NCBI RefSeq assembly: GCF_033118175.1
Contig: NC_083695.1
Location: forward strand, 34,365,607-34,429,606
DNA from: Dama dama
Lineage: Eukaryota; Chordata; Mammalia; Artiodactyla; Cervidae
Direction of reading: 5' to 3'
Length of the DNA: 64,000 nt
In this document: positions 44,066 through 57,400 of the stretch, in pieces
Position numbering within the stretch: the first letter of the stretch is position 1
Layout: the number at the start of each line of letters is the position of its first letter
Notes under the pieces: generated by a model
Databases searched by the model: none
The model's input: only the letters and a program-made list of their open reading frames with translations
Told to the model about the DNA's origin: nothing
Made by a program: the position numbers and the translations under genes

Positions 44066-47000
44066 AATGACTTGTTTCCCTTACCTCCTGTACTATCCTC
44101 TTTCTTGCAGGAAGATACCCAGTAATGTATGGATTAGCTACTCTGCCCACTGTTGGTTGGTATGTGCCTTGGCTATTGTTGAGCAAATATTCAGATTACT
44201 GCCTTTTCCCAGTGGTAGAAGTAGGCTTGTGCTGCCCAAGAAGAGGCGGGCAAGTGAACCATGGTGTTTATATGTACTTCCTGGGCATAGATGACTGTTG
44301 GAACCTTTCTCTGAGGTTTGTAAGCTCTTTGGAATCATGTGTAGTTAAGACTTTGGCCAGAGTAGATTGAGGGAGTGGCTTCTCTGAGGTTCTGCTGTGG
44401 CCTGATCCTGGTGCGACCTCTCCTGGGGCCCTTGGAAGAAGAAGTTTGGGCTGCCGCTGAGTAGAGAGGGAATGGGAAGATGGAGAAGGGGTGGGCTGCT
44501 GTTCACCTTTGTGGATTCAGAGGCCCTTTCCAGACCCTGGTTGCTGCTCACCACCTCTTTCTGCTTCCCCATTCCATGTTTATAAACAGGTTTCAGCCAT
44601 TTACCTGAAATGCACACCAATCCAGGGACCACAGCACCTTTAGATGCTTGAACCAGATGTTGACTTGATAGTGCTGGTGATTGCCTACAGCTCAGATAAA
44701 ATTCTCATGCTTTGAATGAATTGAGTTTTTAAAAACTCCTTGTGTGTTCATGTGTTCATGAGAAAGAATGGAATTTGATTGCTTTTTTGAGGAGGATTTA
44801 TCTTATTTAGGGGTGATAGTATTAGAAGAGAGAAGGTTCATAATGTGTTTTCTGTGAGCTTGAGAAAGAATAAATGCAGACATGAACTTGGACGGGACAA
44901 ATACAAAATTAATGGTGTTTTACAGTGAGTAAAAGACAATGCAACAATATAAAATGTCCCGAAGGTAAGAGGGTCAAGACAGATCAAATGCTTGTGCACA
45001 CAAAACCATGTGTGTATGTATTTAATTGTCTTCTTTCCTGGCCTTACCTAGTCCCTGTGCCCTGAAGAGGCATCCAGGCCCCTGTGCATGTAGCTTTGTC
45101 TACAGTTTTTACTTTCTGCAAAGTCATATGTTTTTAGCTGTGATTGCAGTCACTACCCAGTGGCTCACCTTGTCTTGAGTAATGAGAATAAACAACTGGT
45201 CACTGCGCTGACCACTGAAACTAATAAAGATATATAGTGCTGGTCTGGCTTAGGGAGTCACAGGCGCATTCTTAAACTCTATGTGACATTTCTACCAAAG
45301 GAACATGATTCCAAACTCACTCACTGCTTACCCATTCTGAGAAAGAACAAACTATTTGACTGATGCTTTGCTAAATTTAATATGCTTAGCAAGTAAAATT
45401 ATTGCCTACTCTAATGCTGTGTAATTATTAAGATACACTGCTTTTAAAAATACCAAGTGAATAATATTGATTTAGTGAACTGCTATTTAGAAAAATGCCA
45501 GCAAAGGAGGAATATTTTATTTTAGCTGCCTTAGAGCCATAATGGGTCTGGGCTGAGAGATGCATGTGGAAATAAATTATGTACAAGGTAAACTATTTTG
45601 TTATACAGTACCCATAATATTAATTAAGCCGTAATTTTACCAACAATGCTTTAATTTAACAAATAAACAGGAATCATCTGTACCATTCTTTCAAATATAT
45701 AACTTTGGGACCATAATAAAACATGCAGAAGCACCTGCAGTTAATTGTAAAGCAAACAGTGAGACTAGCAACTTTAAAGGGTAATTGTAATTTATAATTT
45801 ATTTATTTGACTTATGCTGGATATAATTACCGTTCTAATGTGTTATTATTTTCAGTCCAGCATGAGATCTATCTGATTCCAATTCAATGCAGGCAGCCTG
45901 GTGGAGCGCTCTTCTCGGCCCCTCGAAAGTGTGCCCTGTTCCCCTCCCTTCCCTGGAATGGGAGCTTGTACAGTAAAGAAGAATGGATGGGCCCCTGTCA
46001 AGAACGATCCTTGTTCAAAGCCATAAGAATGTTTCCATTTCCATTTCAGTCAATGTTCCCTGCCCTCTCAGTCCTTTCGGTAGCAGTACTGGGGAGCTGC
46101 ATGGTCACAGTCAGAACACAGCGAGCCCTGTGTGGGTGGGCTGGGCTATTGGGTCTGCAGGGGAGGCAGTCAGGCTGGGAGGGGTCTGGGGGCAAAAGCT
46201 GAGCTTTCTCTGACATCCTCGTCTGAGGGGGTACCAGTGTTTCTTGTTGTGGCGCTTTGGGGCTTTGTTGTTGTTATTTTCAAGAACAGCCTTGAAGGCA
46301 CAGCACGAAGGGGGAAAAATAGCCCCGTGGAAGCAAAGGAGCAATTATAGCTGGCTGTTTGTTTGTGGCTAACAGAATGCTGAAATGGCAGATTTGCAAA
46401 TTTGTAAGAGGGGGAAGCTTAGTGTTCATCTTTATCAGCCAAAGTGGTTTCTTGTTAGCTGAGCAGCAAGCTAGAAAGCGACCGATTTTGACAACATAAT
46501 TTACATCTTTGTATAAAACTATTGCTGGCAGCCGAACTAATTTGTGCTGGATTAGGTTGTTTGTCTCTGCTGCTGACTAACCATGCAATCTATCAGAGGC
46601 CGTTTTCAAATATCACTTTTCAACTGTGCCCTTGAGAGGGGGAATTGATCGGGAATATACGGAGCAAAATTACTCCAATAACTTTATAGAAGAAACAATT
46701 ACGGAATCATACAGATGTGAATAATTCTGAAAAGTAGAAACAAATAGAATGAATTTAGCCCTGTTCCTATCTTTCACATGTGCATGGAATTTATGAATAA
46801 TACAATAACACGTTATTGGGTCTGTTTCTTCTCTTTCTGGATCTTGGTCTATGATGGCAAAAGGAGAAAGACTAGGGAAGGCCTTGGTAGAAAACATTCT
46901 TGGAGATTATGTAGGAGGATTTTGAGAGGAAGGATATATGAATATCACATATGGTGTTGGAGACAAGAGTTAATGTATATTTGTTCCTTAGAATGTCTTT

Positions 47001-47824
47001 TTTTTGGGGGGGAGTCTGAGTTTTATAAGTTTAAAGCAAGGTACTGTAATAGAGAGACATCAGTCAGGTCGATGTATTTGTGCTACCAACATGGGCGATA
47101 AATGTAGGAATATATTTTATCACATATTTCTACATCATATTAATAATTTTCTCATGCAGAAGAGGAATGGAGTCTCTCTTCTGCTTTTAGGTGGATGTTT
47201 TAGACATTTCTTGTACTCAAGAGAGATATGGGATGATAGAATAATAGAGGGGGTCAAGAAGGAGTGGGGGCTGGATTCACAGCTGATAACGGGGCTGGAG
47301 TTGTTTATAAGATGCCTGAGATTAGCCAGCAAACAAAAAAACCATTAAGCACCTATTATTTTAAAGCAATGGGCACATTTTTCATCACTTTCCTCTGATA
47401 AATTTTCACTTGTGCATCCTGCTCCAGGTAATTAATTGCTTTCAGTTCAGAGGAGTAATAATGCAATAAATTATGCCAGTATTTCTAGTCAGGGGATCAG
47501 ACTGCAGCTTCCTAACCAAAGCAGCACTAATAATCCTGGAGACTTGTGGACCACAAAAAAGCTCCATTATTATATACTGGTTATATAAAGAGTCGAAGGA
47601 CCAAGCCCTCAAAATTGCTTTCAAGTGATCTCATTCATGGAGTTTTACTCATTCATAGATTTGGTCAGGATAAGCCTGTGTAAGGATGATATAGCTACTC
47701 TCAGTGCTGGAAGCTATGCAAACACTGGGACCTCAATAGGGATGGTGGTGTCTTTGGTACATGGAGTAAAGCTTGAGTGGGAAGGACCTTTCCAAGATGG
47801 TAGTGATACTCATGCTGATGGCAG
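44066..47824. other. Unique, repeat-poor DNA; strongest enhancer-like block
   Basis: No transposon recognised in 3.7 kb. 45,330-45,830 is AT-rich with homeodomain cores taatta at 45,422-45,427 and taattaa at 45,621-45,627, ttaattg at 45,741-45,747, and an E-box cacctg at 45,732-45,737. 46,330-46,680 and 47,390-47,620 have a similar texture. The frames at 45,807-46,350 overlap on both strands and show no domain. I infer regulatory DNA and see no gene. Confidence 0.45.
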
Positions 47825-48030
47825 GTAATGACATGTTGAGCTCTTGCCATACAGAAGCATTGTTCTGAGCATTTTACATGGACCAACTGTATTTAATCCT
47901 CATAGCAACCTTCTGAGATAGAACTATTGTTAACTACATCTTAAAGATGAGGAAACCGAGGCACAGCGATTGAGGTGGTTTGTCTAAGCGATAGACGGGA
48001 TAGTCAGGATTTGACTGTACTGTGTCTCAG
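47825..48030 (-). mobile_element. MIR SINE, antisense
   Basis: 'gcattgttctgagcatttta', 'tatttaatcctcatagcaac', 'aaagatgaggaaaccgaggc' and 'gatagtcaggatttgactg' are the inverted MIR in order. Confidence 0.88.
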
Positions 48031-49782
48031 GACGACATTCACTTCTATTTCCAGGATGGATTGAAATAGATCAGGATGTGGGATGGGGTTGCAGGCAGTG
48101 GGAGAGGTGTCATCATCTGTTTCTAAAAAGTAATTTTACATCTTTCTTGCTTTCTCACCCAGGTGAACACCCCTCTTTGCTCATCTTCTTAAAACCTCTC
48201 TAATTTGTAGATCTCCTGCTATAATTTGTTAATTTCTTTCTCTTTTTTTTTTTTTTGGTGTATATATATTAAAATGAAGTATAGTTGATTGTTAATTTGT
48301 GTTTCTATGCTTAGCAAATAACACAAGTATCTGCTCACTCTCCTATCTGTAAAAGACTTCAATAGTTCCTCTTTTCTAATCCCATCTTCACCTGTATTTT
48401 CCAACTTTAAGAAAAACCTTATGGAGGAAATTCAGAGTTTAAACTCCTGTGCTTTGTGTTTTTTTTTTTTTATTAGTACAGTATGTACTTTTAGTTTACA
48501 TGGACAACTTAAAGAGGAGATGATACTCTATTTTAGCTTCTTACCACCTGCCTACATGCCCAGACACAGACAAACCTCAACTGTGCTTAAATAGCGCCAA
48601 TGGTGAGAGAACCAATTGACTTTCACTGTCCCATGTGATAACAGTCCCACAATCACTCTCCTTTGACAAGTTAAAGCCTTTCTTGCTGCCTTTACCCTTG
48701 ACTGATTTCTTAGGCCAATGAGGCCAAAGAACAGCTCTCAGGAAGAGAATGGGGGTGGGTGAAGACCAAGTAGAGGGAGAATCACTTCAGAGACTATGGA
48801 CTGAGGAAGGAAAGAAGATTGCTGTCTTTGACTCGAGGCTGGGCTGGACTTCTTGCTAAGTTGCTAAAAAGGAAGGACCCTTTGGAAAGGGCTTAAGGAA
48901 TGGGGTGAGTAGGCTCCATAAAAGTTGTAGGTGTTTTTACTGTAACTCCAACTGCTTGGCAGATTGCAGCACAGATGGGGAAGCAGGGGCAGAGAGCCTT
49001 CTGTTGTCCATGGCTTTCCCTGGATATCCATAGGGTACCCATAGCTAGGTGAAGGGAAGACAGGCACAACTGTTTATGCTATGGCAAAGGAATCAGCATG
49101 TGACCTGTGTGTCCTGGCAGTTGCTGGACTGTGCTGGCTGACAGGGGAAGAGGATGGGCTGGGGTTGCAGGCATCGCTCCTCTGCAAAAGTATTGGCTGC
49201 AAAAGTCCCATCCAGTTTTCTGCAGTCCTATCTTGGGTCGGTGCCCTACTTACTGTTCCAATTATTGGACTTTGTCCTTAACTTCCTGCCACTGATACTA
49301 TTCCTTGAATTGAGGTGGTGGTTTTCTCATTGCTGGACTCTTCATTCACTTATCTCAAGACCTCCTGGGAGGTTCATGCTTTAGTGGTCAAAGACCATGT
49401 TCACATTGGGTCTGATAGGTGGTCAGTGCTAACATACCCTTGCTTAACAGTCTCTCCTTGCCCCTAAAGGGTGAGCATGTATTTTATATATTTCACGTCT
49501 CAATGAGATTTTAACATTTATCCTTAGAGTCATTTATACGTATTAATCTTCATACCCACAAATATTCTTTCCATATTGTTCTTGAACCAGAGATTGAATT
49601 TCCCAGGGAGGAGAGTGAAGAGGGAAGAGGGAGAATAGAATGGACATAGCAACAAGCAATTTTCCTTAAAACTTTTCTCCACCATAACAGTTTTCTGAGA
49701 TTTGTATTCTCCAGATATTTAAAAATAGGGAAAAAGATTTTTTTTTTTTTTTGGAAATATCAAATCTTTTAAGATGACTGGG
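48031..49782. other. Mostly unique DNA with two T-runs
   Basis: 48,243-48,300 (T run followed by 'aaaatgaagtatagttgatt') resembles a very short antisense L1 3' tip. A second T run at 48,459-48,471 has no recognisable body. A third at 49,738-49,752 precedes the SINE cluster. No gene seen. Confidence 0.4.
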
Positions 49783-50007
49783 CTCGTGCTAATGTTCAGT
49801 TGCTCAGTTGTGTCCAACTCTTTGTGACCCCATGGGCTGTAGCTTACCAGGCTCCTCAGCCCATGGAATTTTCCAGGCAAAAATACCAGAGTGGGTTGCC
49901 ATTTCCTACTCCAGGGGATCTTCCTGATCCAAGAAAAAAACCCAAGTCTCTGGCATCTTCTGCATTGACAGGTAGATTCTTTACCACTAGCACCATTTGG
50001 GAAGCCC
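49783..50007 (-). mobile_element. Bov-tA SINE, first of three clustered copies
   Basis: Minus-strand copy: 'gttgctcagttgtgtccaac' on the left, 'caccatttgggaagccc' head on the right. Its head end abuts the TSD of the next SINE. Confidence 0.9.
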
Positions 50008-50018
50008 TTAAAGAGAAT

Positions 50019-50152
50019 GCGTGCATGCATGCTAAGTTGCTTCAGTCATGTCTGACTCTGTGCGACCCCTATGGACAGCAGCCCACCAGGCTCCTCTGTC
50101 CACAGGATTCTCCAGGCAAGAATACTGGAGTGGGTTGCCATTGCCTTCTCCA
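50019..50152 (-). mobile_element. Bov-tA SINE, truncated, with TSD
   Basis: Minus strand, tail and body only. The perfect 11-base TSD ttaaagagaat lies at 50,008-50,018 and 50,153-50,163, immediately beside the neighbouring SINE. Confidence 0.92.
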
Positions 50153-50210
50153 TTAAAGAGAATAGTTGAGAGCAATTTTTGCTTGATATTTGGGACTGAT
50201 AGAGTGTTTA

Positions 50211-50402
50211 GGGCTTCCCAGGTAGCCCAGTGGTAAAGAATCTGCCTGCCAATGCAGGAGGACACAGGAGATGCGGTTCAATCTCTGTGTCATGAAGATT
50301 CTCTGGAGGAGGAAATGGCAACCCACTCCAGTATTCATGCCTGGAAAATCCCATGGACAGAGGAGCCTGATGGGGTCACAAAGAGTTGGACACGATTGAG
50401 TG
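50211..50402 (+). mobile_element. Bov-tA SINE, sense
   Basis: Sense copy from 'gggcttcccaggtagcccag' to 'gttggacacgattgagtgag'. It lies opposite in direction to the two copies on its left, so the cluster holds an inverted SINE pair. Confidence 0.9.
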
Positions 50403-50869
50403 AGCATGTGCAGTCACAGGTGGAGAAAGTTTGGGCCACAGGTGGGGTTGTTGAGTCTGGCAGTTCACATGCAGTCAGTGTAGAAGTCAGTGAAACTGAA
50501 AACGTGGAGGGCCTCAGGTACAGCAGTCTTGGGGAAATACTTGCTAAAGCTTAGTTAGCATGAGAGTCAGGAGAAGAGTTCAGGGCCTCAGCTCAGCTAA
50601 CTACCAACATGGTTTACCTAGGTGCTTAGGTCTTGGATCCAAGAAGTCTTGCACCTTCACCATGGAAAAGTAGAAAATGTAGTGATTTCTCAAGCTTCAG
50701 GCACATGCGATGGGCTTACTTTCCGTTTTAGGAAGATAGGAACACTCTAAGTTGGAAGGTTTCGAACTTGCTCAAGACCCAGGAAATATGTGTAGAATCT
50801 AAGTAGCAGTAAAGGCTTTGTAAATCCTCATTAAAAAAACAAACAAACAAACAAAAAATGCACAAATCA
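50403..50869. other. Unique DNA with (aaac)n
   Basis: (aaac)n at about 50,834-50,855; otherwise nothing recognised. Confidence 0.4.
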
Positions 50870-51020
50870 TTGTGTTGGTCATTGCTTGTTTGATTCTGTC
50901 TTCCCTTCTAGGTTGTTTCCATCAAGAGGGCAGGGACCTTGTGTGTCTTGATTGCTGTTTTTCCAGCATCCTATGCAGTGCTTGTTTAGTCCCTGGCCCT
51001 CTGTAAATGTTCTTCAGTGG
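50870..51020 (+). mobile_element. L2 3'-end remnant
   Basis: 'agagggcagggaccttgtgt' and 'atcctatgcagtgcttg...tgtaaatgttc' match the L2 3' UTR. Confidence 0.65.
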
Positions 51021-51124
51021 AAAGATGGACATTGTTAATGCTTGGAAAATACATCAAAGCACAAAGAAGATGATATCACCCATAATCAGACTCCTATAAG
51101 TTAACTGCTATTACACATTTTCTT

Positions 51125-51495
51125 TTTTTTTTTTTTTATTAGTTGGAGGCCAATTACTTCACAACATTTCAGTGGGTTTTGTCATACATTGATATGAATC
51201 AGCCATGGATTTACACGTATTCCCCATCCCGATCCCCGCTCCCACCTCCCTCTCCACCCGATTCCTCTGGGTCTTCCCAGTGCACCAGGCCTGAGCACTT
51301 GTCTCGTGCATCCCACCTCGGCTGGTGATCTGTTTCACCATAGATAGTATACATGCTGTTCTTTTGAAATATCCCACCCTCACATTCTCCCACAGAGTTC
51401 AAAAGTCTGTTCTGTATTTCTGTGTCTCTTTTTCTGTTTTGCATATAGGGTTATCGTTACCATCTTTCTAAATTCCATATATATGTGTTAGTATG
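51125..51495 (-). mobile_element. Young ruminant L1 3' tail, antisense
   Basis: T run (antisense poly(A)) at 51,125-51,138 followed by 'tattagttggaggccaatta' and the bovid L1 3' UTR to 'gttatcgttaccatctttct' and 'aaattccatatatatg'. The 9-base TSD cattttctt lies at 51,116-51,124 and 51,496-51,504. It contains 3' UTR only. Confidence 0.88.
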
Positions 51496-51504
51496 CATTT
51501 TCTT

Positions 51505-52428
51505 ATACATCTTTCTAATCTTTTTAGTCTGTGTATTTCCCGACTCTCATTACTACTCAGGTACATTTTCCCCCTCCCAGGGCAGGATCCAAGTGCATAT
51601 AGTTGTAACTTCTTAGCCTTTATAGTTTTTAATTTGTAAAATTCCCTGGCAAAGACAGCACAACATAACGGATACTGGTCTGTGATTTGAGCTTTATATT
51701 TCTGAGAAGAACTTGAAGAATGTTAAGATGCTAAGTGTGAGAGTGAGAAGTGTGGAAAGGATAATAAAATCTCATTTTCTTCTTTTTATATTGTTCCTTT
51801 TGGGTCACAGCAGAACAATTGTACTATATTTTCTGTTGGTATATGTGCTATTCATTTTCTGGCTCTGAAATGGATTCTACTGAGGATCAGATGGACTCCT
51901 CTAGGATGAAGATGGGAATATAATTTGGAGGGAACAACAACAACAAAAAAGAGCTAGATATTGCCCATATTAACTTACACTATAGAAATAATTCAGTCCT
52001 TTCAATAAAAAAATATCCCAAGCTTAATTCAGCTTGCTCAGAGCCTGGTAAGAGTCTGCAGAACACACTCCGGCTCTCCATTGTGATTCAGATTCATAGC
52101 CCAGGCAGTATTTGACCTCTTTGGCTACTCCTTTCTGGGCCTTTTAAGTTTGTGTGTGACCTGACCCCCAAAGCGCTCACCCAGCAGAACCACTGCCTCT
52201 CTACAGTGGCACTGATGCTGGACATGCTGACTGAGTTCCAAAAAGCCACCTCAGTGGACCCATGACTTCGAGGCTGGGAGAGGACCTTGTCAAGTAATTC
52301 TGTCCCGCACACTGCCTTTTGGCATTGCTGCCTTCAGCCAGCCTCTTCATTGCCTAGATAGCCACAGAGGCTGTTCAGATTCTCTGGCAGTAATTTTAGC
52401 GCCCCCGCGCCCCCACCCCTCCTGCTCC
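51505..52428. other. Unique DNA, no gene seen
   Basis: No repeat or exon recognised. A C-rich patch at 52,401-52,419 immediately precedes the next SINE. Confidence 0.4.
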
Positions 52429-52625
52429 GGGCTTCCCTGGTGGCTCAGTGGTAAAGAATCTGCCTGCCAACGCAGGAGACATGTTTGATCCCTGGGTCAG
52501 GAAGATCCCTTGGAGAAGGAAATGGCAACCCACTCCAGTATTCTTGCCTGGGAAGTCCCATGGACAGAGGATCCTGGCATGGTCCATGGGATCGCAAAGA
52601 GTCGGACATGACTGAGCGACTAAAA
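52429..52625 (+). mobile_element. Bov-tA SINE, full length
   Basis: Sense copy from 'gggcttccctggtggctcag' to 'catgactgagcgactaaaac', close to the family consensus, followed by a (acc)n tail at 52,627-52,638. The 185-codon frame at 52,485-53,042 starts inside this SINE and runs into unique sequence. It is a chance frame, although transcript data could test it. Confidence 0.93.
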
Positions 52626-54373
52626 CAACCACCACCACCTTCGGGATCTGATTGCTTTTGCGCACTGGTAACCCACATCTGTAGATGTCAAACCTTTCAC
52701 ATCTCTTCTCGTCCCTACTGGGCCCAGAAGCAGGGAACTCTGACTCAGAGTGACTCTCCAGGTAGCTGTCCTGGGGAGCCTTGCAGGAAGAGGAACAGGC
52801 ATAAAATATACCAGGAAGCTGTGTTACTCCAGAAATATTGCACGATCAGATGGTGGGAAAACCTTCCCCGAACATTGGACCACAGCACCATCCACATCGG
52901 GACGTGCTGCAGTGAAGGAAACATCAGATCTACTAAAGGAAAGACATTTTACTTGATGCTGTGTAGGACTCAAAGTGGTAATAAAATACGGCCTTTATTA
53001 TTATTGATCCTACATCGCATTGAGGAACTAAGACATACGTAAGTGAAAAATTAAAGCTAAAAATATATTAAAAAAGAGAGACGTTGCTGTCATCTGATAT
53101 GAAAAGCTGAGAAATGGTTGTAGCATTCTGCATGAAGAAAATTATCATCATTATCATCTCGTGAGGAAGAAATGTTGGACCTTTGAACTTGACAGTTTTC
53201 TGTTTTATAAAGGTGAGTTTCAGAGTTGTAGGTTTTCCCCACACCCTGTTTGTTTTTCTTTCTTCTTTTTCCTTGTCTCCTCTCTTCTCCCTTCTTCTTT
53301 CTGGACTTAAGAAAGGCTCCTCAACTTTGTAATTTTAAAACATAATCTCTTGCACGTGTCATTGTTCTTTTTAATAGAATCTGCCAGAACCACTCTGTGC
53401 AGAGTCCTGCGTTTTCACATTATTATCTCATTGTCTATCCCGAGTATTATAGCCTCACTACGACTTCCTAACTAATCAGCTATTTCAACTTTCATTCCAT
53501 AAGCTTTATGTCTGAGTGTAATTAAATGAGCATTAAGTCCCTTTTTTTTTTTACTAGCAAAGCCTGAAAGTTCTGATATTACAGTAATAAGTGTGAAGTG
53601 AATTTTGAATGGCATTTATATCTGTTCATGGGCTCTAAATGTTTGATTTGCATAACTAGTTAAAATGATATCAGAGCAGCATATTGATTTAATTCCATCT
53701 CAGAAAACTGTTAATTAATAATGATAATAAATGTGTCAGTCCTTTATTATCTGCTTTGAATTGGTGATGATAGCTATATTAATACCACTTCAGTAATAGA
53801 CCTCTGCTGGCTATTGTTGGCAAAGCTTTCAAGGCCTGAACCACCTGCAATCAGAATTTAGAAAATTTATTGCAGACCAGTTTTAAAAAGAACAGCCATT
53901 CCATCATATATGTAATTTTATTAACACCTACATTTTAATTTAACATTTTATTTACATAAATCATCATGATCAGAAATTTCAGAAGGGTTTTAAACAAAGG
54001 CACTTTTTCATTTTTATGTCTCAAGTTAAAAGTTGCCTAACAGAAAGACTGTGCCCAGGATGATCCCTTTCTGTGGGGTTGGCAGACCTGTGGCCACTCC
54101 CACTACATTTTCCTCTCAGTTGGGCTGGCCACCCTTTGGCTTTCGTTGTTAAGGTAGAATCTGCTGGTTCTCATGTAATGCACAAGATTTTGTGTGTGTG
54201 TGAATGGTGGGTCAGCGGGGGTTGAGGGGTAACTTCTGTTCCCCTCCTTGCTCTTTCAAGGTCTGCCATAGTTTTAGAGGCAGAAGAGATCGGTAAGGCT
54301 CTTAGTGACTTAATCTCCATCTTATCCAATAGCCATGACTATTGTTGAATGTTTGTTGGAAAGTTTATGATCT
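52626..54373. other. Unique DNA, AT-rich enhancer-like segment
   Basis: 53,290-54,000 is free of repeats and contains a perfect octamer atttgcat at 53,646-53,653, ttaattaa at 53,711-53,718 and many taat cores. It looks like conserved regulatory DNA. No gene seen. Confidence 0.42.
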
Positions 54374-54490
54374 CTCTCTAAGCTGATTGTCTATAAAATG
54401 GGTAACTGGTAGGATTAAATAAAATTTCATAGACACACTCATACATATCACAGTGTTTAGCACCCAGAAGCCACTTAATGACTGGTAGCC
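54374..54490 (+). mobile_element. MIR remnant, sense
   Basis: 'gtctataaaatgggtaactg', 'gtaggattaaataaaatttc' and 'cacagtgtttagcacccaga' match the MIR tail half. Confidence 0.7.
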
Positions 54491-57400
54491 CTTCTCTTCC
54501 TTTTCCTTTTAAGTTAGAGCACACACTTACTATTCTTTGTGCATCTGCAGGCTGAACAAAGACTTGAGCAGCCTCCATCCTTAGAATCAGCAGTTTAATA
54601 ACTATTGGGTCTACATCAAGGAGACTGAGGAACTTGCTCTTTCCCCAGTAGAAGTTTGGCTCTAGTCCTCCTGAAGATGTGGATATCTTAAGCCTGTTTC
54701 CTCAAGGTCTGCTTCCCTCCCAGACCTGTATGTTGGCTTCATGTCTGTGGACGGAAGTGATGGTTGTTTTAGAATGTGCATTAGATCTCCTTTCTTCTCC
54801 TTGAACTGGGTTTTGCCTTTTGCTCTGCCTTCTGACCTGCTTGTAGGGAATTTCTAGCCATGAGACCACATTTATGCAGAATCTTCTCATGGGTTATTAC
54901 TGAACTATTGTCCAGAGAGTGTGTGACTTGCCCAAAATCTGTAGCCTGTGTGTGTAAGTCTTGGGTTCCTTGTACATCACTTACCAGCACTCTCAGGTAG
55001 CTCATGGAACCTCATGCCACCCAGAAGAATAACTCCAGTCCTGTCTTTGGGCACCCATCTGTTGCAGTTTCTAGTCATTACTCCCTTTTTTATATTCAGG
55101 TTCCATCAGCCAGTAGCTTGGTGACATCCCCTCCCTCCCACCCCTACATGTGGCAAGAGTAGGTCTTGGCCTTCAGAACGGCTCCCCAGATCTCCCTTTG
55201 GACTGTCCCGTCACCAGCCCTTTCTACTTCTCGATGGGAAAAAAACGCATTCTTTGTCTGAGCCTATGATAGATGGCTCAGAGGCATGGCTTGGAGGAAG
55301 CACTGGCTCTCCCAACTCCTGTGGGTGTGTCTCCAGCTAAATGTTTGTCTCCTGACTTTGATTTCTCTCTCAGTGAGTGGGGGTGTAATTCGCCTTGACA
55401 TTGCTGGCCATCAGCGCCAAGCTGAAATGGGCCTTCTTTGACTCGAAGTGACAGCCCTTGGCCCCTGTGACATTGTTTCCATAGATTTGCAATGAAACAG
55501 TTTTATATTTTGTAAAATAGAGTGATCTCCTACAACTGGCATTGATGTGGCTTTTGCCATGGTGTTCTGGAGGGTAAAGCTGTTTCCATTGACCCACCCT
55601 CAACCGATTTCCCTTATTCTGGCATCTGGACACATCCCTCTTGGGCTGCCTGGGATGCTTATTTCATTTGTTTTTTTAAATTGGTATTGGACACCGTAAT
55701 GTGTTCTGTCCTTGTTTGGACCCCTCCCCCTGTTACTCTATCAGCCCTAAATATTCTTGGATCTTTGCTGCCCATCAGGAATCTTTCCATTTATGCTCTT
55801 CCACATCACATAAGTGGTCCATATCCTGGAGAAGAGTAATCTTGATACCTTGTCCTGGAAAGTTAGTTACTCTGGTGCCTTTTACATTTTGAGACAGCTT
55901 GAGATAGAATCAGAGGGAATAGTAATGTGCAACCTTTGTCTGATGTGGAAATCTTTGCAGAAGATTATTAAGGGAAGGGATTGGGTTGTCCATTGATGGT
56001 CTTTACTTTTCATGGAAGCTTAAATCACAATCTGGTTGTTTGCAACTTTTTCAAAAATTATGTAGAGACAAACAAATACAGATGTTTCATCATCCCATCT
56101 AAAAAGAAGAGGAGACTGTTGTGCTATCATTTCCCACCCTCTGGAAGGCTTCAACCTTTGGACTTTGAAATTTACCATCTTAGACTTGCTGAAATTGAGT
56201 TTACTAATAAACTTATGCTTATTAGAAAGCATAGCATTTATGGAAATATGCTAATATTTTATCTTGGCTTGTACCCTTCAGACTGTCACTTGTGTTAAAA
56301 TGTACCAGGGACTTAAATATTAGTTGGCTTTTTTTTTTTTTTTTTGGCCACCAGATATGTCTTATGGGGAGGGACCTAGGTTACTGTTATAGCATGTATG
56401 GGAGAGTCTATGTCTCTTCCAGCATAGGACTGCCGAAGGGGTCCCTAAAGAGTTAGGCATTTTTTCCATCCTCCTGTTGTCCTGCTTGCCCCCAAACCCA
56501 CCAGGCTTTGCCTTGTCATTGACTCTGCTGGTGCGAATTTTCTGAACTCCATGTGAGTGTTTCTGACCCTGACTCCTCCCTGTGGGTTGGGGAAGAGTCT
56601 CAGGAGAGTGGATTCCTGGCAGTTGTGGTGAGCACTTGGGCCTGTATTTGAGATGGGATGTCAGGCTCTGTGGGGTTCTCTGGAGGAGTCTCTCAAGGCA
56701 TGGAAACTATTGACATATTTTGAAAAAAATCAAGACCAAATTTCTCAAAGTCATGACTTTTCTTCTTAAAGCTACAGGACATGCATCATTTTTGATTCTG
56801 ATCAAGCTCTTTCTGGCAGCCACAAACTTTAGAGCTCACCTTGCTTAGATGGTGGAGAAGGATTTCCAAGTTAGAGTTTGTACTTAGAAGCCTGGGTCTA
56901 GGAGGTAAGGGGGTAGGCTCATGAACTTAGGGTGAGGTAGTTAACCTACTTTGTGGGTGTTAAAGTGATTCCAGCAGAGGAGGTTGAGTTTAAGCATCCT
57001 CTTTGATGGTGTTTGAGTACTTTTCCCCTGCTCCTACCCACTCCCTCTGTGGGTTTGTATTCTTTAGCCCCAGCTGTTTGTGATATTTCACTGTCAAATG
57101 TATAATTAACAATTTTGTAAGCCAAGTTTAGTGATGTTTTTACATTCATGCACTGAATGTCTTTGCTGTCTTGAGTCAGTTATATCTTTTTTATTTAATA
57201 CTGTTTCCCCTCCTCACCCCCCAACCAAAACCTGTTTCCAGAAGATTTGTCATTCTAACATCTTTCCAAAGAGTGAACTGTATCAAAGTGGACTTGGGAA
57301 TACAGATGTGAATTGTGGTGTGGAATTGCCTTGGAATTTGAAGCTGGTTGTGTAGACTGAGTTGATGATGGATCCAGTTGTGAATAATTTTTTGAAACTG

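Noticed and set aside
52485..53042. 185-codon plus-strand frame as a candidate gene
   Set aside because: Its first about 45 codons are Bov-tA SINE sequence and the rest has no domain; no promoter or splice support is visible.
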